64,000 bases of DNA from Flaviflagellibacter deserti. GTDB taxonomy: Bacteria; Pseudomonadota; Alphaproteobacteria; Rhizobiales; Methylopilaceae. This document shows positions 1 through 11,279 of the stretch, in pieces (position 1 is the stretch's first letter; every line of letters begins with the position of its first letter). The notes below the pieces were generated by a model that worked only from the letters and a program-made list of their open reading frames with translations, had not been told where the DNA came from and did no database searches. The stretch covers positions 310,001-374,000 of the forward strand of contig NZ_JBHSJF010000005.1 in NCBI RefSeq assembly GCF_042652085.1, written 5' to 3'. Both the position numbers and the translations under genes were made by a program.

Positions 1-915
1 GTCCTGTTCGACGGGATCGACGTCACCGGCGTGCCGGTCCGCGCTCGCAACGTCGCGATGGTCTACCAGCAATTCATCAACTACCCGACCTTGACCGTCT
101 ACGAGAACATCGCCTCGCCGCTCCGCGTCTCCGGCGCGCCGAAGGACGAGATCGATCGTCGCGTCGAGGAAGCGGCGCATCTCCTGCGGCTCGAACCCAT
201 GCTCGGTCGCACGCCGCTCGAGCTTTCCGGCGGCCAGCAGCAGCGCACCGCCCTCGCCCGTGCTCTGGTAAAGCGAGCGCCGCTCGTCCTCCTCGACGAG
301 CCACTCGCCAATCTCGACTACAAGCTTCGCGAGGAACTGCGCGAGGAACTGCCGAAGATCTTCGCGGCGTCCGGCGCGATCCTCGTCTACGCGACGACCG
401 AGCCGTCCGAAGCGCTGCTTCTCGGCGGCAACACGGCCACACTCGACCGCGGCCGCGTCACCCAGTTCGGCCCGACCATCGAGGTCTATCGCCGACCAGC
501 CGATCGTATCACCGCGGAAGTCTTCTCCGATCCGCCGATGAACTTCGTCTCGGCCGAGATCAGAGGCGGCGTGGCCCGCCTCGCGGGAGACGTTTCCCTG
601 CCCGCGAGCGGCCCGCTTGCCGATCTTCCCGATGGTCCCGTGACCTTGGGCTTCCGACCGAACCACCTGCATCTCGCTCGCGCCGAGGGCGATACGATCG
701 CCATGCGCGGAATGGTCAGCGTGGTCGAGATCACCGGCTCGGAAAGCTTCGTCCACGTCCGGCAGGACGGCGCGGAATGGATCGCTCTGGCGCATGGGGT
801 CCACGAACTCGCGCCCGGCGCGCCGATCGACGTCTATCTCGATCCCCGCAAGCTTTTCGTCTTCGACGCGGACGGCAGGCTCGTCGCCGCGCCCGACCGC
901 GCGGCAGCGGCTTAG
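1..915 (+). CDS. glpS: Glycerol ABC transporter ATP-binding subunit GlpS (5' truncated)
   Basis: The reading frame is open from base 1, so the N-terminus with the Walker A motif lies outside the window. An intact ABC signature (LSGGQQQR, about bases 223-246) is followed by a Walker B (LVLLDEP) and then a TOBE-like C-terminal region of the CUT1/MalK type. The switch-loop histidine is absent: the usual YVTHD is YATTE, with Thr at about 397-399. It is followed 9 bp later by glpT and by the whole glycerol transporter set, which fixes the identity as GlpS, one of two dissimilar ATPases energising glycerol import through GlpPQ. The family name rests on the gene order described for rhizobial glpSTPQUV. 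Confidence 0.9.
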   Translation, partial: VLFDGIDVTGVPVRARNVAMVYQQFINYPTLTVYENIASPLRVSGAPKDEIDRRVEEAAHLLRLEPMLGRTPLELSGGQQQRTALARALVKRAPLVLLDEPLANLDYKLREELREELPKIFAASGAILVYATTEPSEALLLGGNTATLDRGRVTQFGPTIEVYRRPADRITAEVFSDPPMNFVSAEIRGGVARLAGDVSLPASGPLADLPDGPVTLGFRPNHLHLARAEGDTIAMRGMVSVVEITGSESFVHVRQDGAEWIALAHGVHELAPGAPIDVYLDPRKLFVFDADGRLVAAPDRAAAA

Positions 916-924
916 GAGACGGAT

Positions 925-2007
925 ATGGCGGCCATCACTCTCGACCACCTCGCCCATTCCTACAAGGCACATCCAGAGGCGCCGTCCGACTACGCGCTCC
1001 GTCGCCTCGACATCACCTGGCGCGACGGCGGCGCATACGCCCTGCTCGGCCCGTCCGGCTGCGGGAAGACGACGCTGCTGAACATCATCTCGGGTCTCGT
1101 CACGCCGAGCGAAGGCAAGGTGCTGTTCGACGGCCGCGACGTGACGAATATCCCGACCGAGCAGCGTAACATCGCCCAGGTCTTCCAGTTCCCGGTCGTT
1201 TACGACACGGTCAGCGTCTACGACAATCTGGCTTTCCCGCTGCGCAATCGCGGCATCCGCCAGGCCGAGGTCGATCGCCGCGTCCGCGAGATCGCCGGCA
1301 TGCTGGACCTGAATGCCGATCTCGACCGCCGCGCCAGCCACCTCACCGCCGACGCCAAGCAGAAGATCTCGCTCGGACGCGGCCTCGTACGTGCCGACAC
1401 CGCCGCGATCCTGTTCGACGAGCCGCTGACCGTGATCGACCCGCAGCTCAAATGGGAGCTCCGCGCCCAGCTGAAGCAGCTTCATGCGCAGGTCGGCCGG
1501 ACGATGATCTACGTCACGCACGACCAGACAGAGGCGATGACCTTCGCCGACACGGTCGTCGTGATGTATGACGGCGCAGTCGTTCAGGTCGGCACGCCGG
1601 CCGAGCTCTTCACCAAGCCGGCCCACACATTCGTCGGCTATTTCATCGGCTCGCCGGGCATGAACGTGCTGCCGGCCAAGATCGAGGGCCGCACCGCCTA
1701 TGTCGGCGGCAGCCGCATCAACCTCTCGCGCGGCTATCCGCGCCTGGCGGAAGGCCAGAAGATCGAGATCGGCATCAGACCGGAGGACATCCGCCTCGCG
1801 CCAGGCGGCGACGGACTGCCGATCACGATCAACCGCGTCGACGATATCGGCCGCATCCGCATCGCCCGCGCGCAGCTCGCCGAGCACGCGCTCAACATCG
1901 TCGTGCCCGAAGAGGCCCGCATTCCCGGCGACGGCGTCCATGCCCAGCCGATTCCGGAGCGGGTTCACGTCTACGCCGATGGCCACCTCGTCGAGGGGGA
2001 GGCCTGA
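925..2007 (+). CDS. glpT: Glycerol ABC transporter ATP-binding subunit GlpT
   Basis: A protein of 360 residues, the second ATPase of the glycerol importer. Walker A is intact (GPSGCGKT, residues 42-49), as are Walker B (ILFDEP, 162-167) and the switch His199 (YVTHD). The ABC signature is degenerate: LTADAKQK at 140-147 replaces LSGGQ. A TOBE-like regulatory domain fills the C-terminus. GlpT and the upstream GlpS have complementary defects, so a GlpS-GlpT heterodimer should have one canonical ATP site (GlpT Walker motifs with GlpS signature) and one degenerate site. The start follows an AGGAGA-like ribosome site nine bases downstream of the glpS stop. Confidence 0.93.
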   Translation: MAAITLDHLAHSYKAHPEAPSDYALRRLDITWRDGGAYALLGPSGCGKTTLLNIISGLVTPSEGKVLFDGRDVTNIPTEQRNIAQVFQFPVVYDTVSVYDNLAFPLRNRGIRQAEVDRRVREIAGMLDLNADLDRRASHLTADAKQKISLGRGLVRADTAAILFDEPLTVIDPQLKWELRAQLKQLHAQVGRTMIYVTHDQTEAMTFADTVVVMYDGAVVQVGTPAELFTKPAHTFVGYFIGSPGMNVLPAKIEGRTAYVGGSRINLSRGYPRLAEGQKIEIGIRPEDIRLAPGGDGLPITINRVDDIGRIRIARAQLAEHALNIVVPEEARIPGDGVHAQPIPERVHVYADGHLVEGEA

Positions 2008-2009
2008 GC

Positions 2010-3681
<1,672 letters not shown>

Positions 3682-3682
<1 letters not shown>

Positions 3683-3975
3683 TGGAAAGCCTCACCCAAA
3701 GCTTCGCCTGGATGGCCTGGACCTGGCAGACGGCCACGTTCTTCACCGGCATCGTCGCCCTTCTCGTCTTCATGACGATCTGGGAGCGCGTCTCGCCGTC
3801 GGGAGAGCGCCACGGTGTGCTCGGCATCACCACGACGCGCGGCGACCGGCTGTTCATCTCGCTCCTCGGCTCCGCGTACATACACCTCGCCTGGCTCGGC
3901 GTCATGACCGCCGAGCTGTGGTGGGCCTCGATCATCTCGGTCGTCTACGCGCTCGCGGTCTTCCGCTGGGTCTGA
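3682..3975 (+). CDS. glpU: Small membrane protein GlpU (DUF2160-like)
   Basis: A 97-residue protein with two or three hydrophobic segments (roughly residues 18-36, 56-75 and 78-95) whose ATG shares its A with the glpQ stop codon. Its position between permease and binding-protein genes and its size match GlpU of the rhizobial glycerol transporter, a small integral membrane protein usually assigned to DUF2160. No catalytic motif is visible. It may stabilise the permease, but that is inference. Confidence 0.85.
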
Positions 3976-4050
3976 GACGGCAAGAAGGAATTCCGCACGG
4001 CAGGCGTTCGGGCCGACGGATAACAAACGAAACGAACGTGGGAGGAAACC

Positions 4051-5829
<1,779 letters not shown>

Positions 5830-5851
5830 CGCCTGAGACCTGCTAGAGTAC

Positions 5852-5880
5852 CGAGGGGCCGGAGCGATTCTGGCCCCTCG
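5852..5880 (+). terminator. Hairpin after glpV
   Basis: Nine-base perfect arms (CGAGGGGCC at 5852-5860 and GGCCCCTCG at 5872-5880) lie 23 bases after the glpV stop. There is no run of T after the stem, so it may act as an attenuating or mRNA-protecting hairpin rather than a full intrinsic terminator. Confidence 0.4.
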
Positions 5881-5960
5881 CCGCAAAATCAGTCTCGCCG
5901 CGACACATGAACGACCTTCAATCGAGAGTTGCCGCCCCAGCAAACCCGGAGGTCCAACTC

Positions 5961-6950
5961 ATGCGCTTTATCTGGAAGACCCTGGCATTTGGCGCGCTCA
6001 TCGCAGCCACCACTGTTCAGGGCGCTTACGCCGACGTGTCCATGTCAGGTCAGTTCACCGCCGAACGCGCCTGCCCTGCTTTTCAATCATTCCGCCGCGC
6101 AACCAATCCCGGCAATATCCGGGTCGAGCCCGGGCAGATCTATGCCCTTGTCGCCAAGAACCGCGAAGACGCCACTCATTATCGCCTGCGCGTTGACGGC
6201 GCCCTGCCGATCGAGCGCTGGGTCGAGGCTGGTTGCGGCGTGGTTTCGAGCGACGACGACGGTCCTGTGACGCCGAACGCGCCGCTGGCCGAGGGATCGG
6301 GCGAATTCCTGCTCGCGATCAGCTGGCAGCCCTCCTTCTGCGAGACCCGCTCCCAGAAGACCGAGTGTCGCAGCCAGACCGCGGACCGGCCGGACGCAAC
6401 CAACTTCACCCTGCATGGGCTCTGGCCGCAGCCGCGCAATCGCGTCTACTGCAACGTGCCGTCCGATCTGATTTCGGAAGATAACGCCAGCCGCTGGGAT
6501 GAACTGCCCGCGCCTCAACTCGCTCCCGACACGAGGCAGGCGCTGGACGTGGTCATGCCCGGCACGATGTCGATGCTCGATCGGCATGAGTGGATCAAGC
6601 ATGGCACCTGCTACGGGACGGACGCCGACACCTATTTCGCCGACAGCATCCGGATCGTGAGGGAGATCAACGGTTCGAAGGCCCAGCAATTGTTCGCGTC
6701 CCGCATCGGCCAGAAGGTGACGTCGGCCGAACTGCGTGCCGCTTTCGACGAGAGCTTCGGGACAGGCGCGGGCGAGCGCGTGACGATGCAGTGTAAGCGC
6801 GACGGCGGCCGCCTTCTGATCAGCGAGATCAAGGTCGGTCTTATCGGAAATCCGTCCGCGGGGACGTCCGTGAATGATTTGATTGCCGCGGCACGGCCGG
6901 TTCTCCCCGAATGCTCGGAGGGGATCGTCGATCCCGTCGGCCTGCAATAA
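5961..6950 (+). CDS. Secreted ribonuclease T2 family protein
   Basis: A 329-residue exported endoribonuclease. Both active-site blocks of RNase T2 are present: TLHGLWPQ (residues 150-157, His152) and HEWIKHGTC (209-217, with His209, Glu210, Lys213 and His214). An N-terminal signal peptide ends near AYADVS (residues 22-27). About 100 residues precede the catalytic domain and include Cys38 and Cys92. The ATG at 5961 is preferred over an upstream in-frame start because a GGAGG sits eight bases before it and it begins the signal peptide. The gene lies between glpV and glpK on the same strand, an unexpected place for a nuclease. Likely a periplasmic or secreted scavenger of RNA. Confidence 0.88.
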   Translation: MRFIWKTLAFGALIAATTVQGAYADVSMSGQFTAERACPAFQSFRRATNPGNIRVEPGQIYALVAKNREDATHYRLRVDGALPIERWVEAGCGVVSSDDDGPVTPNAPLAEGSGEFLLAISWQPSFCETRSQKTECRSQTADRPDATNFTLHGLWPQPRNRVYCNVPSDLISEDNASRWDELPAPQLAPDTRQALDVVMPGTMSMLDRHEWIKHGTCYGTDADTYFADSIRIVREINGSKAQQLFASRIGQKVTSAELRAAFDESFGTGAGERVTMQCKRDGGRLLISEIKVGLIGNPSAGTSVNDLIAAARPVLPECSEGIVDPVGLQ

Positions 6951-7009
6951 GCACAGGACAAGACCCGAGGGCCGGGGCAATCCGACCCTCGATAAAACAG
7001 GAAACGCCT

Positions 7010-8503
7010 ATGCCCTCCTTCATCCTTGCAATCGATCAGGGCACGACCTCGACCCGCGCCATCCTCTTCAACGAGGCCCTCGATGTCGTCGCGATCGCCC
7101 AGAAGGAATTCCCGCAGCACTTCCCGCAGCCGGGCTGGGTCGAACACGACCCGGAGGACCTCTGGGCGACGACTGTAGCCACCGTCAACGAGGTCCTGGC
7201 CCGCGCCAATACGCGCGCCTCCCAGGTTGCCGCGCTCGGCATCACCAATCAGCGTGAAACCACCGTCGTCTGGAACCGCAAGACGGGGCGCGCGATCCAC
7301 AACGCTATCGTCTGGCAGGATCGGCGCACAGCCGAAAGATGCGCCCGGCTCAAGGCGGACGGCATAGAGCCTTTGGTCAGCGAGCGGACGGGACTGATCG
7401 TCGATTCCTACTTCTCCGGCACAAAGATCGCCTGGATCCTCGACAAGGTCGACGGTGCCCGCGCGGCAGCGGAGCGCGGCGAACTCGCTTTCGGCACCGT
7501 CGACAGCTTCCTGCTCTGGCGACTGACCAACGGCAAGGTCCACGCGACAGACGCGACCAACGCCTCGCGCTCGATGATCTATGACATCGGCAAGGGAGCG
7601 TTCGATCCCGAACTGATGAAGATCGTCGGCGTGCCGGAAGCCGTGCTGCCGGAGGTCAAGGACTCGTCCGGTGACTTCGGCACGACGGAGGCGCACCTGT
7701 TCGGCGCGCCGATCCGGATCTGTGGCATCGCTGGCGATCAACAGGCCGCAGTCGTCGGGCAGGCCTGCTTCGAGCCGGGCATGATGAAGGTCACCTACGG
7801 CACCGGCGCCTTCGCGCTGCTCAACATCGGCGACAGTCCGGTCCTGTCGCAAAACCGGCTCCTTACCACCGTCGCCTATCAACTCAACGGCAAGCGCACC
7901 TATGCGCTCGAAGGCGCGATTTTCGTCGCCGGCGCCGCCGTGCAATGGCTGCGTGACGGGCTCGGAATCATCAAGCACGCCTCCGAGACTCAGGGGCTCG
8001 CCGAGGCCGCCGACCCCAACCAGCCGGTCTATCTCGTCCCCGCCTTCGTCGGCCTCGGCGCCCCTTATTGGGATGCCGACGCGCGCGGCACACTGACCGG
8101 CATCACCCGCGGGACGGGCCGTGCCGAAATCGCCCGCGCCGCGCTCGAAAGCGTCGGCTACCAGACCAACGACCTGACGGAAGCCATGCGCGCGGACTGG
8201 CCGGAAGCGCGCGAGACCGTGCTGCGCGTCGATGGCGGCATGGTCGCCTCGAACTGGGCGATGCAGTTCCTCGCCGACATCCTCGGTGCACCAGTCGACC
8301 GGCCCGTCATCACCGAAACGACCGCGCTCGGAGCGGCCTATCTCGCCGCCTATGCAGCCGGCGTCTGTCCACCACCGGAGGAATTCGGGCGCGCCTGGAA
8401 ACTGGACCGGCGGTTCGAGCCGCGAAAGATGGACGGCGACCGGGAGAAGAAGCTGGCCGGCTGGAGAGATGCCGTACAAAGGACTCGCAGTTCGACCGGG
8501 TGA
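7010..8503 (+). CDS. glpK: Glycerol kinase
   Basis: A 497-residue FGGY-family kinase that phosphorylates incoming glycerol to glycerol-3-phosphate, trapping it in the cell. The N-terminal phosphate-1 loop (AIDQGTTSTRAILF, residues 6-19) and the second-domain nucleotide-binding stretch (TYGTGAFALLNIG) are clear. The length is typical of GlpK. The ATG at 7010 is chosen because it begins the conserved N-terminus and follows an AGGAAA ribosome site; the frame is open further upstream. It completes the glycerol uptake module. Confidence 0.95.
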   Translation: MPSFILAIDQGTTSTRAILFNEALDVVAIAQKEFPQHFPQPGWVEHDPEDLWATTVATVNEVLARANTRASQVAALGITNQRETTVVWNRKTGRAIHNAIVWQDRRTAERCARLKADGIEPLVSERTGLIVDSYFSGTKIAWILDKVDGARAAAERGELAFGTVDSFLLWRLTNGKVHATDATNASRSMIYDIGKGAFDPELMKIVGVPEAVLPEVKDSSGDFGTTEAHLFGAPIRICGIAGDQQAAVVGQACFEPGMMKVTYGTGAFALLNIGDSPVLSQNRLLTTVAYQLNGKRTYALEGAIFVAGAAVQWLRDGLGIIKHASETQGLAEAADPNQPVYLVPAFVGLGAPYWDADARGTLTGITRGTGRAEIARAALESVGYQTNDLTEAMRADWPEARETVLRVDGGMVASNWAMQFLADILGAPVDRPVITETTALGAAYLAAYAAGVCPPPEEFGRAWKLDRRFEPRKMDGDREKKLAGWRDAVQRTRSSTG

Positions 8504-8520
8504 TGCCCATGTGGTAGGCC

Positions 8521-8549
8521 GTCACCCTCCGGCCTGACCGGAGGATGAC
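8521..8549. repeat. Short palindromic element after glpK
   Basis: Inverted arms GTCACCCTCCGG (8521-8532) and CCGGAGGATGAC (8538-8549) with a single mismatch and a five-base loop. A related, less perfect element (GTCG...GATGAC around CTTGA) stands after rpsA at 35976-36003, and a half element near 58826. It could also help end glpK transcription, though no T-run follows. Confidence 0.55.
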
Positions 8550-8587
8550 GCCCGTTTCCGGTGTTCCGCCTTTTACAGGTCCTTCCC

Positions 8588-9514
8588 TTGTCCCCCATCA
8601 TCTCGGTATCCGGCCTGAACAAGGTCTATGCGTCGGGTCTTCATGCGCTGAAGAATGTCAATCTCGACATCCGGCGCGGTGAGATCTTCGCCCTTCTCGG
8701 CCCGAACGGCGCCGGCAAGACGACACTCATCGGCACGATCTGCGGGTTGGTCCGTCCGAGTTCCGGCACCGTCACCGCCGACGGCCATGACGTCGTCACC
8801 GACTACCGCGCCGCCCGCGCCAAGATCGGCCTCGTCCCGCAGGAGCTGTCGACCGATATGTTCGAGACGGTCTGGAACACTGTCAGCTTCAGCCGCGGCC
8901 TGTTCGGGAAGCCCGCGAATCCGGGCCATATCGAGCGGGTACTGCGCGACCTGTCGCTCTGGGACAAGAAAGACACCAAAATCATGGCGCTCTCGGGCGG
9001 CATGAAGCGGCGCGTCCTCATCGCCAAGGCTCTGTCGCACGAGCCGCAGGTCCTGTTTCTCGACGAGCCCACGGCCGGCGTCGACGTTGAGCTCCGCCGC
9101 GACATGTGGGCGATGATCGGCCGGCTGCGCGAGCAGGGCGTCACCATCATCCTGACGACCCATTACATCGAGGAAGCCGAAGAGATGGCCGACCGGATCG
9201 GCGTCATCCGCAAGGGCGAGATCATCCTCGTCGAGGAGAAGACGACCTTGATGGCGAAGCTCGGCAAATCGCGGCTGCGCGTCGACCTCAAGGAGCCGCT
9301 GGCGAAGGTTCCGGCCGATCTGGTCGCTTGGCCCATCGACATTGAGGACGACGGCCACGCTCTCGTCTACACGGTCGATCCAGAGCATGATCAGGCAGGC
9401 GTCGCGGAGCTTCTCCGCCGCCTCGTCGCCTCCAACATCGACTTCAAGGGTGTCGAGACCAGTCGGTCCTCGCTCGAGGACATCTTCATCGATCTCGTGA
9501 GGGAGCGGGCATGA
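8588..9514 (+). CDS. ABC-2 type exporter, ATP-binding subunit
   Basis: A 308-residue ATPase of the DrrA/YadG/NodI type. Walker A is GPNGAGKT, the signature LSGGMKRR, Walker B LFLDEP, and the switch histidine is in TTHYIEEAEE. About 90 residues follow the ATPase core, as usual in this family. TTG at 8588 is chosen because it gives the conserved short N-terminus (SPIISVSGL); a GTG at 8561 would add nine residues and has no well-spaced ribosome site. It overlaps the downstream permease by four bases. The substrate cannot be deduced; drugs, lipids or polysaccharide precursors are all possible. Confidence 0.88.
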   Translation: MSPIISVSGLNKVYASGLHALKNVNLDIRRGEIFALLGPNGAGKTTLIGTICGLVRPSSGTVTADGHDVVTDYRAARAKIGLVPQELSTDMFETVWNTVSFSRGLFGKPANPGHIERVLRDLSLWDKKDTKIMALSGGMKRRVLIAKALSHEPQVLFLDEPTAGVDVELRRDMWAMIGRLREQGVTIILTTHYIEEAEEMADRIGVIRKGEIILVEEKTTLMAKLGKSRLRVDLKEPLAKVPADLVAWPIDIEDDGHALVYTVDPEHDQAGVAELLRRLVASNIDFKGVETSRSSLEDIFIDLVRERA

Positions 9515-10272
9515 ACATCCACGCCATCCGCGCGATCTATGTGTTCGAGCTGAGCCGCACCTGGCGCACTCTGTTCCAGAGCATCGCCTCGCCGGTCCTC
9601 TCGACCTCGCTTTATTTCATCGTCTTCGGCTCGGCGATCGGGTCGCGCATGGAGACGATCGACGGCATCAGCTACGGCGCGTTCATCGTGCCGGGCCTGA
9701 TCCTGCTGACCGTCCTGTCCGAAAGCGTCTCGAACGCCAGCTTCGGCATCTACCTGCCTCGATTCACCGGGACGATCTACGAGGTGATGTCGGCGCCGAT
9801 CTCGGTCGCCGAGATCCTGTGCGGCTATGTCGGCGCGGCGGCAACCAAATCGATGATCCTCGGCCTGATCATTCTGGCGACAGCGCGCATCTTCGTGCCG
9901 TTTGAGATCGTCCATCCGTTCTGGATGATCGCCTTCCTCGTCCTGATCGCGGTGACGTTCTGCCTGTTCGGCTTCGTGCTCGGCATCTGGGCCGACGGCT
10001 TCGAGAAGCTGCAGATCGTGCCGCTGATGATCATCACGCCACTGACCTTCCTCGGCGGCACCTTCTATTCGATCTCGATGCTGCCGCCGTTCTGGCAGAC
10101 GGTTACGCTGTTCAATCCGATCGTCTATCTGGTGAATGGATTCCGCTGGGCGTTCTATGGGGTCGCCGACGTCAATGTCGGCGTCAGCCTCGGCATGACG
10201 ATCATCTTCATGCTGACCTGCATCGGCGTGATCTGGTGGATGTTCCGCACCGGCTACCGGCTGCGTCAATAG
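9511..10272 (+). CDS. ABC-2 type exporter, permease subunit
   Basis: A 253-residue membrane protein with about six hydrophobic helices, starting at an ATG inside the GA-TG overlap with the preceding ATPase gene. The family's characteristic segment FLGGTFYSISMLPPFWQ occurs near residues 181-197. With the ATPase it would form a two-plus-two exporter of the YadGH type. Confidence 0.88.
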   Translation: MNIHAIRAIYVFELSRTWRTLFQSIASPVLSTSLYFIVFGSAIGSRMETIDGISYGAFIVPGLILLTVLSESVSNASFGIYLPRFTGTIYEVMSAPISVAEILCGYVGAAATKSMILGLIILATARIFVPFEIVHPFWMIAFLVLIAVTFCLFGFVLGIWADGFEKLQIVPLMIITPLTFLGGTFYSISMLPPFWQTVTLFNPIVYLVNGFRWAFYGVADVNVGVSLGMTIIFMLTCIGVIWWMFRTGYRLRQ

Positions 10273-10469
10273 CCAGAAAGCTGCCTCATTTTCTAGTGGA
10301 AATACCCAGACCTGATCCCTTGCAACCTCTTGGGATCAGTTCGGTTTACATGCTATTCTCAGCAAGTCGTCAGCGAATGGAACTTTTCGTGGATTGAGGC
10401 ATTCCACGACTGCCGCAAGTTTCACACAAAGTAAGTGTTGCATTAGTCAGCGCGCGAGGAGCGTCGGCT

Positions 10470-10697
10470 ATGTTGGCGAATTCAAAGCCCTGGCACTCAC
10501 CTTATCTGCACGACGTGGTCATGCACGACGTTGACGACGATCGGCTGCCTATAGCGGACAACGACAATCATCGTCCGATCCGCGAGCAGCTCCCTTCCGG
10601 CTGGACGATCGACCGTGCGGCCATGACCGGCGTTGGCGTCAGCGTCGCTCTCCAGTTCGTCTGGTCGAGCGCTCTCGTTTGGCAGTTGGGTGGCTGA
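10470..10697 (+). CDS. Hypothetical small membrane-anchored protein
   Basis: A 75-residue protein with an acidic, His/Asp-rich N-terminal half and one C-terminal hydrophobic segment (residues 52-74), suggesting a tail-anchored membrane protein. GAGGAG stands nine bases before the ATG. The 197-bp gap upstream contains an eight-base inverted repeat (CTGATCCC and GGGATCAG, 10312-10339) and is likely to hold its promoter. No family is recognised. Confidence 0.5.
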   Translation: MLANSKPWHSPYLHDVVMHDVDDDRLPIADNDNHRPIREQLPSGWTIDRAAMTGVGVSVALQFVWSSALVWQLGG

Positions 10698-10754
10698 GTG
10701 AACAAATAAAAGAGCGGCTCTTGTCGCAGCGTTCCGCTGCGCAACATTCCCGGT

Positions 10755-11006
10755 ATGACGAACCGGGCCGTGGATTTTTTGCGAAGTTGGGTTGCGGAGA
10801 ACGTTGTGGCGGTTGCGGCGGACCAGCGCGTCAGTGAAGCAGGCCTCCTGGCATTCGGAGTTCGTGACGCAGCGGCAGCGATCGGCATTCGTGAGGCGGA
10901 ACTCGTGGCGGCAGCCGGCGGAGATCTCGACAGCTTCATGATAGAGGCGCTTGCCAGCCCAGAGGCGATTGCGCGGAGCCAGGAACTGTATGGTCGGGAC
11001 GACTGA
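10755..11006 (+). CDS. Hypothetical small protein (DUF768-like N-terminus)
   Basis: An 83-residue, Ala-rich, probably all-helical protein. The opening MTNRAVDFLRSWVAENV resembles the start of small rhizobial DUF768 proteins, but this is from memory and the match is weak. No strong ribosome site is visible. The preceding 57 bp hold small palindromes (AGAGCGGCTCT). Possibly a genuine small gene. Confidence 0.4.
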   Translation: MTNRAVDFLRSWVAENVVAVAADQRVSEAGLLAFGVRDAAAAIGIREAELVAAAGGDLDSFMIEALASPEAIARSQELYGRDD

Positions 11007-11030
11007 CCGGCCCCACCGAAGACGAGATGC

Positions 11031-11153
11031 TCAAGAATCGTCGTCCAGATTGTCTTCCAGCATGCCATTCGAGGGGCGGGCCGGGCGGTAGAACTTCCAG
11101 AACAGCACACCGACCACCAGGGCCAACACCGCCGCGAGCGAAAGTTCCACCAT
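11031..11153 (-). CDS. Small single-span membrane protein, 40 residues
   Basis: An ATG at 11153 reads a 40-residue protein on the minus strand and ends at TGA (11033-11031). Residues 3-19 are a continuous hydrophobic helix (ELSLAAVLALVVGVLFW). Next comes a positively charged neck (KFYRPARP), then an acidic tail ending LDDDS. AAGGAG lies eight bases upstream of the ATG, an excellent ribosome site. The inside-positive neck predicts the tail in the cytoplasm. It resembles the small single-pass proteins common in bacterial envelopes; the function is unknown. Confidence 0.6.
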   Translation of the reverse strand: MVELSLAAVLALVVGVLFWKFYRPARPSNGMLEDNLDDDS

Positions 11154-11279
11154 CTCGGTGCTCCTTGAACCGTTGATTCAACGAGCTGCCAAACCCGGCG
11201 TTCCATTGTTGCAGCCGATCGACCGCACTTCCGCGAAGCTCGCCGAAGTCCTACAGAAGCGGCAACGAGAGAGCTGAGA

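Noticed and set aside
10568..11206. A 212-codon minus-strand frame over the small-gene region
   Set aside because: It has no ribosome site and a Trp/Arg/Ser-rich shadow composition; a different frame there gives the coherent 40-residue membrane peptide.
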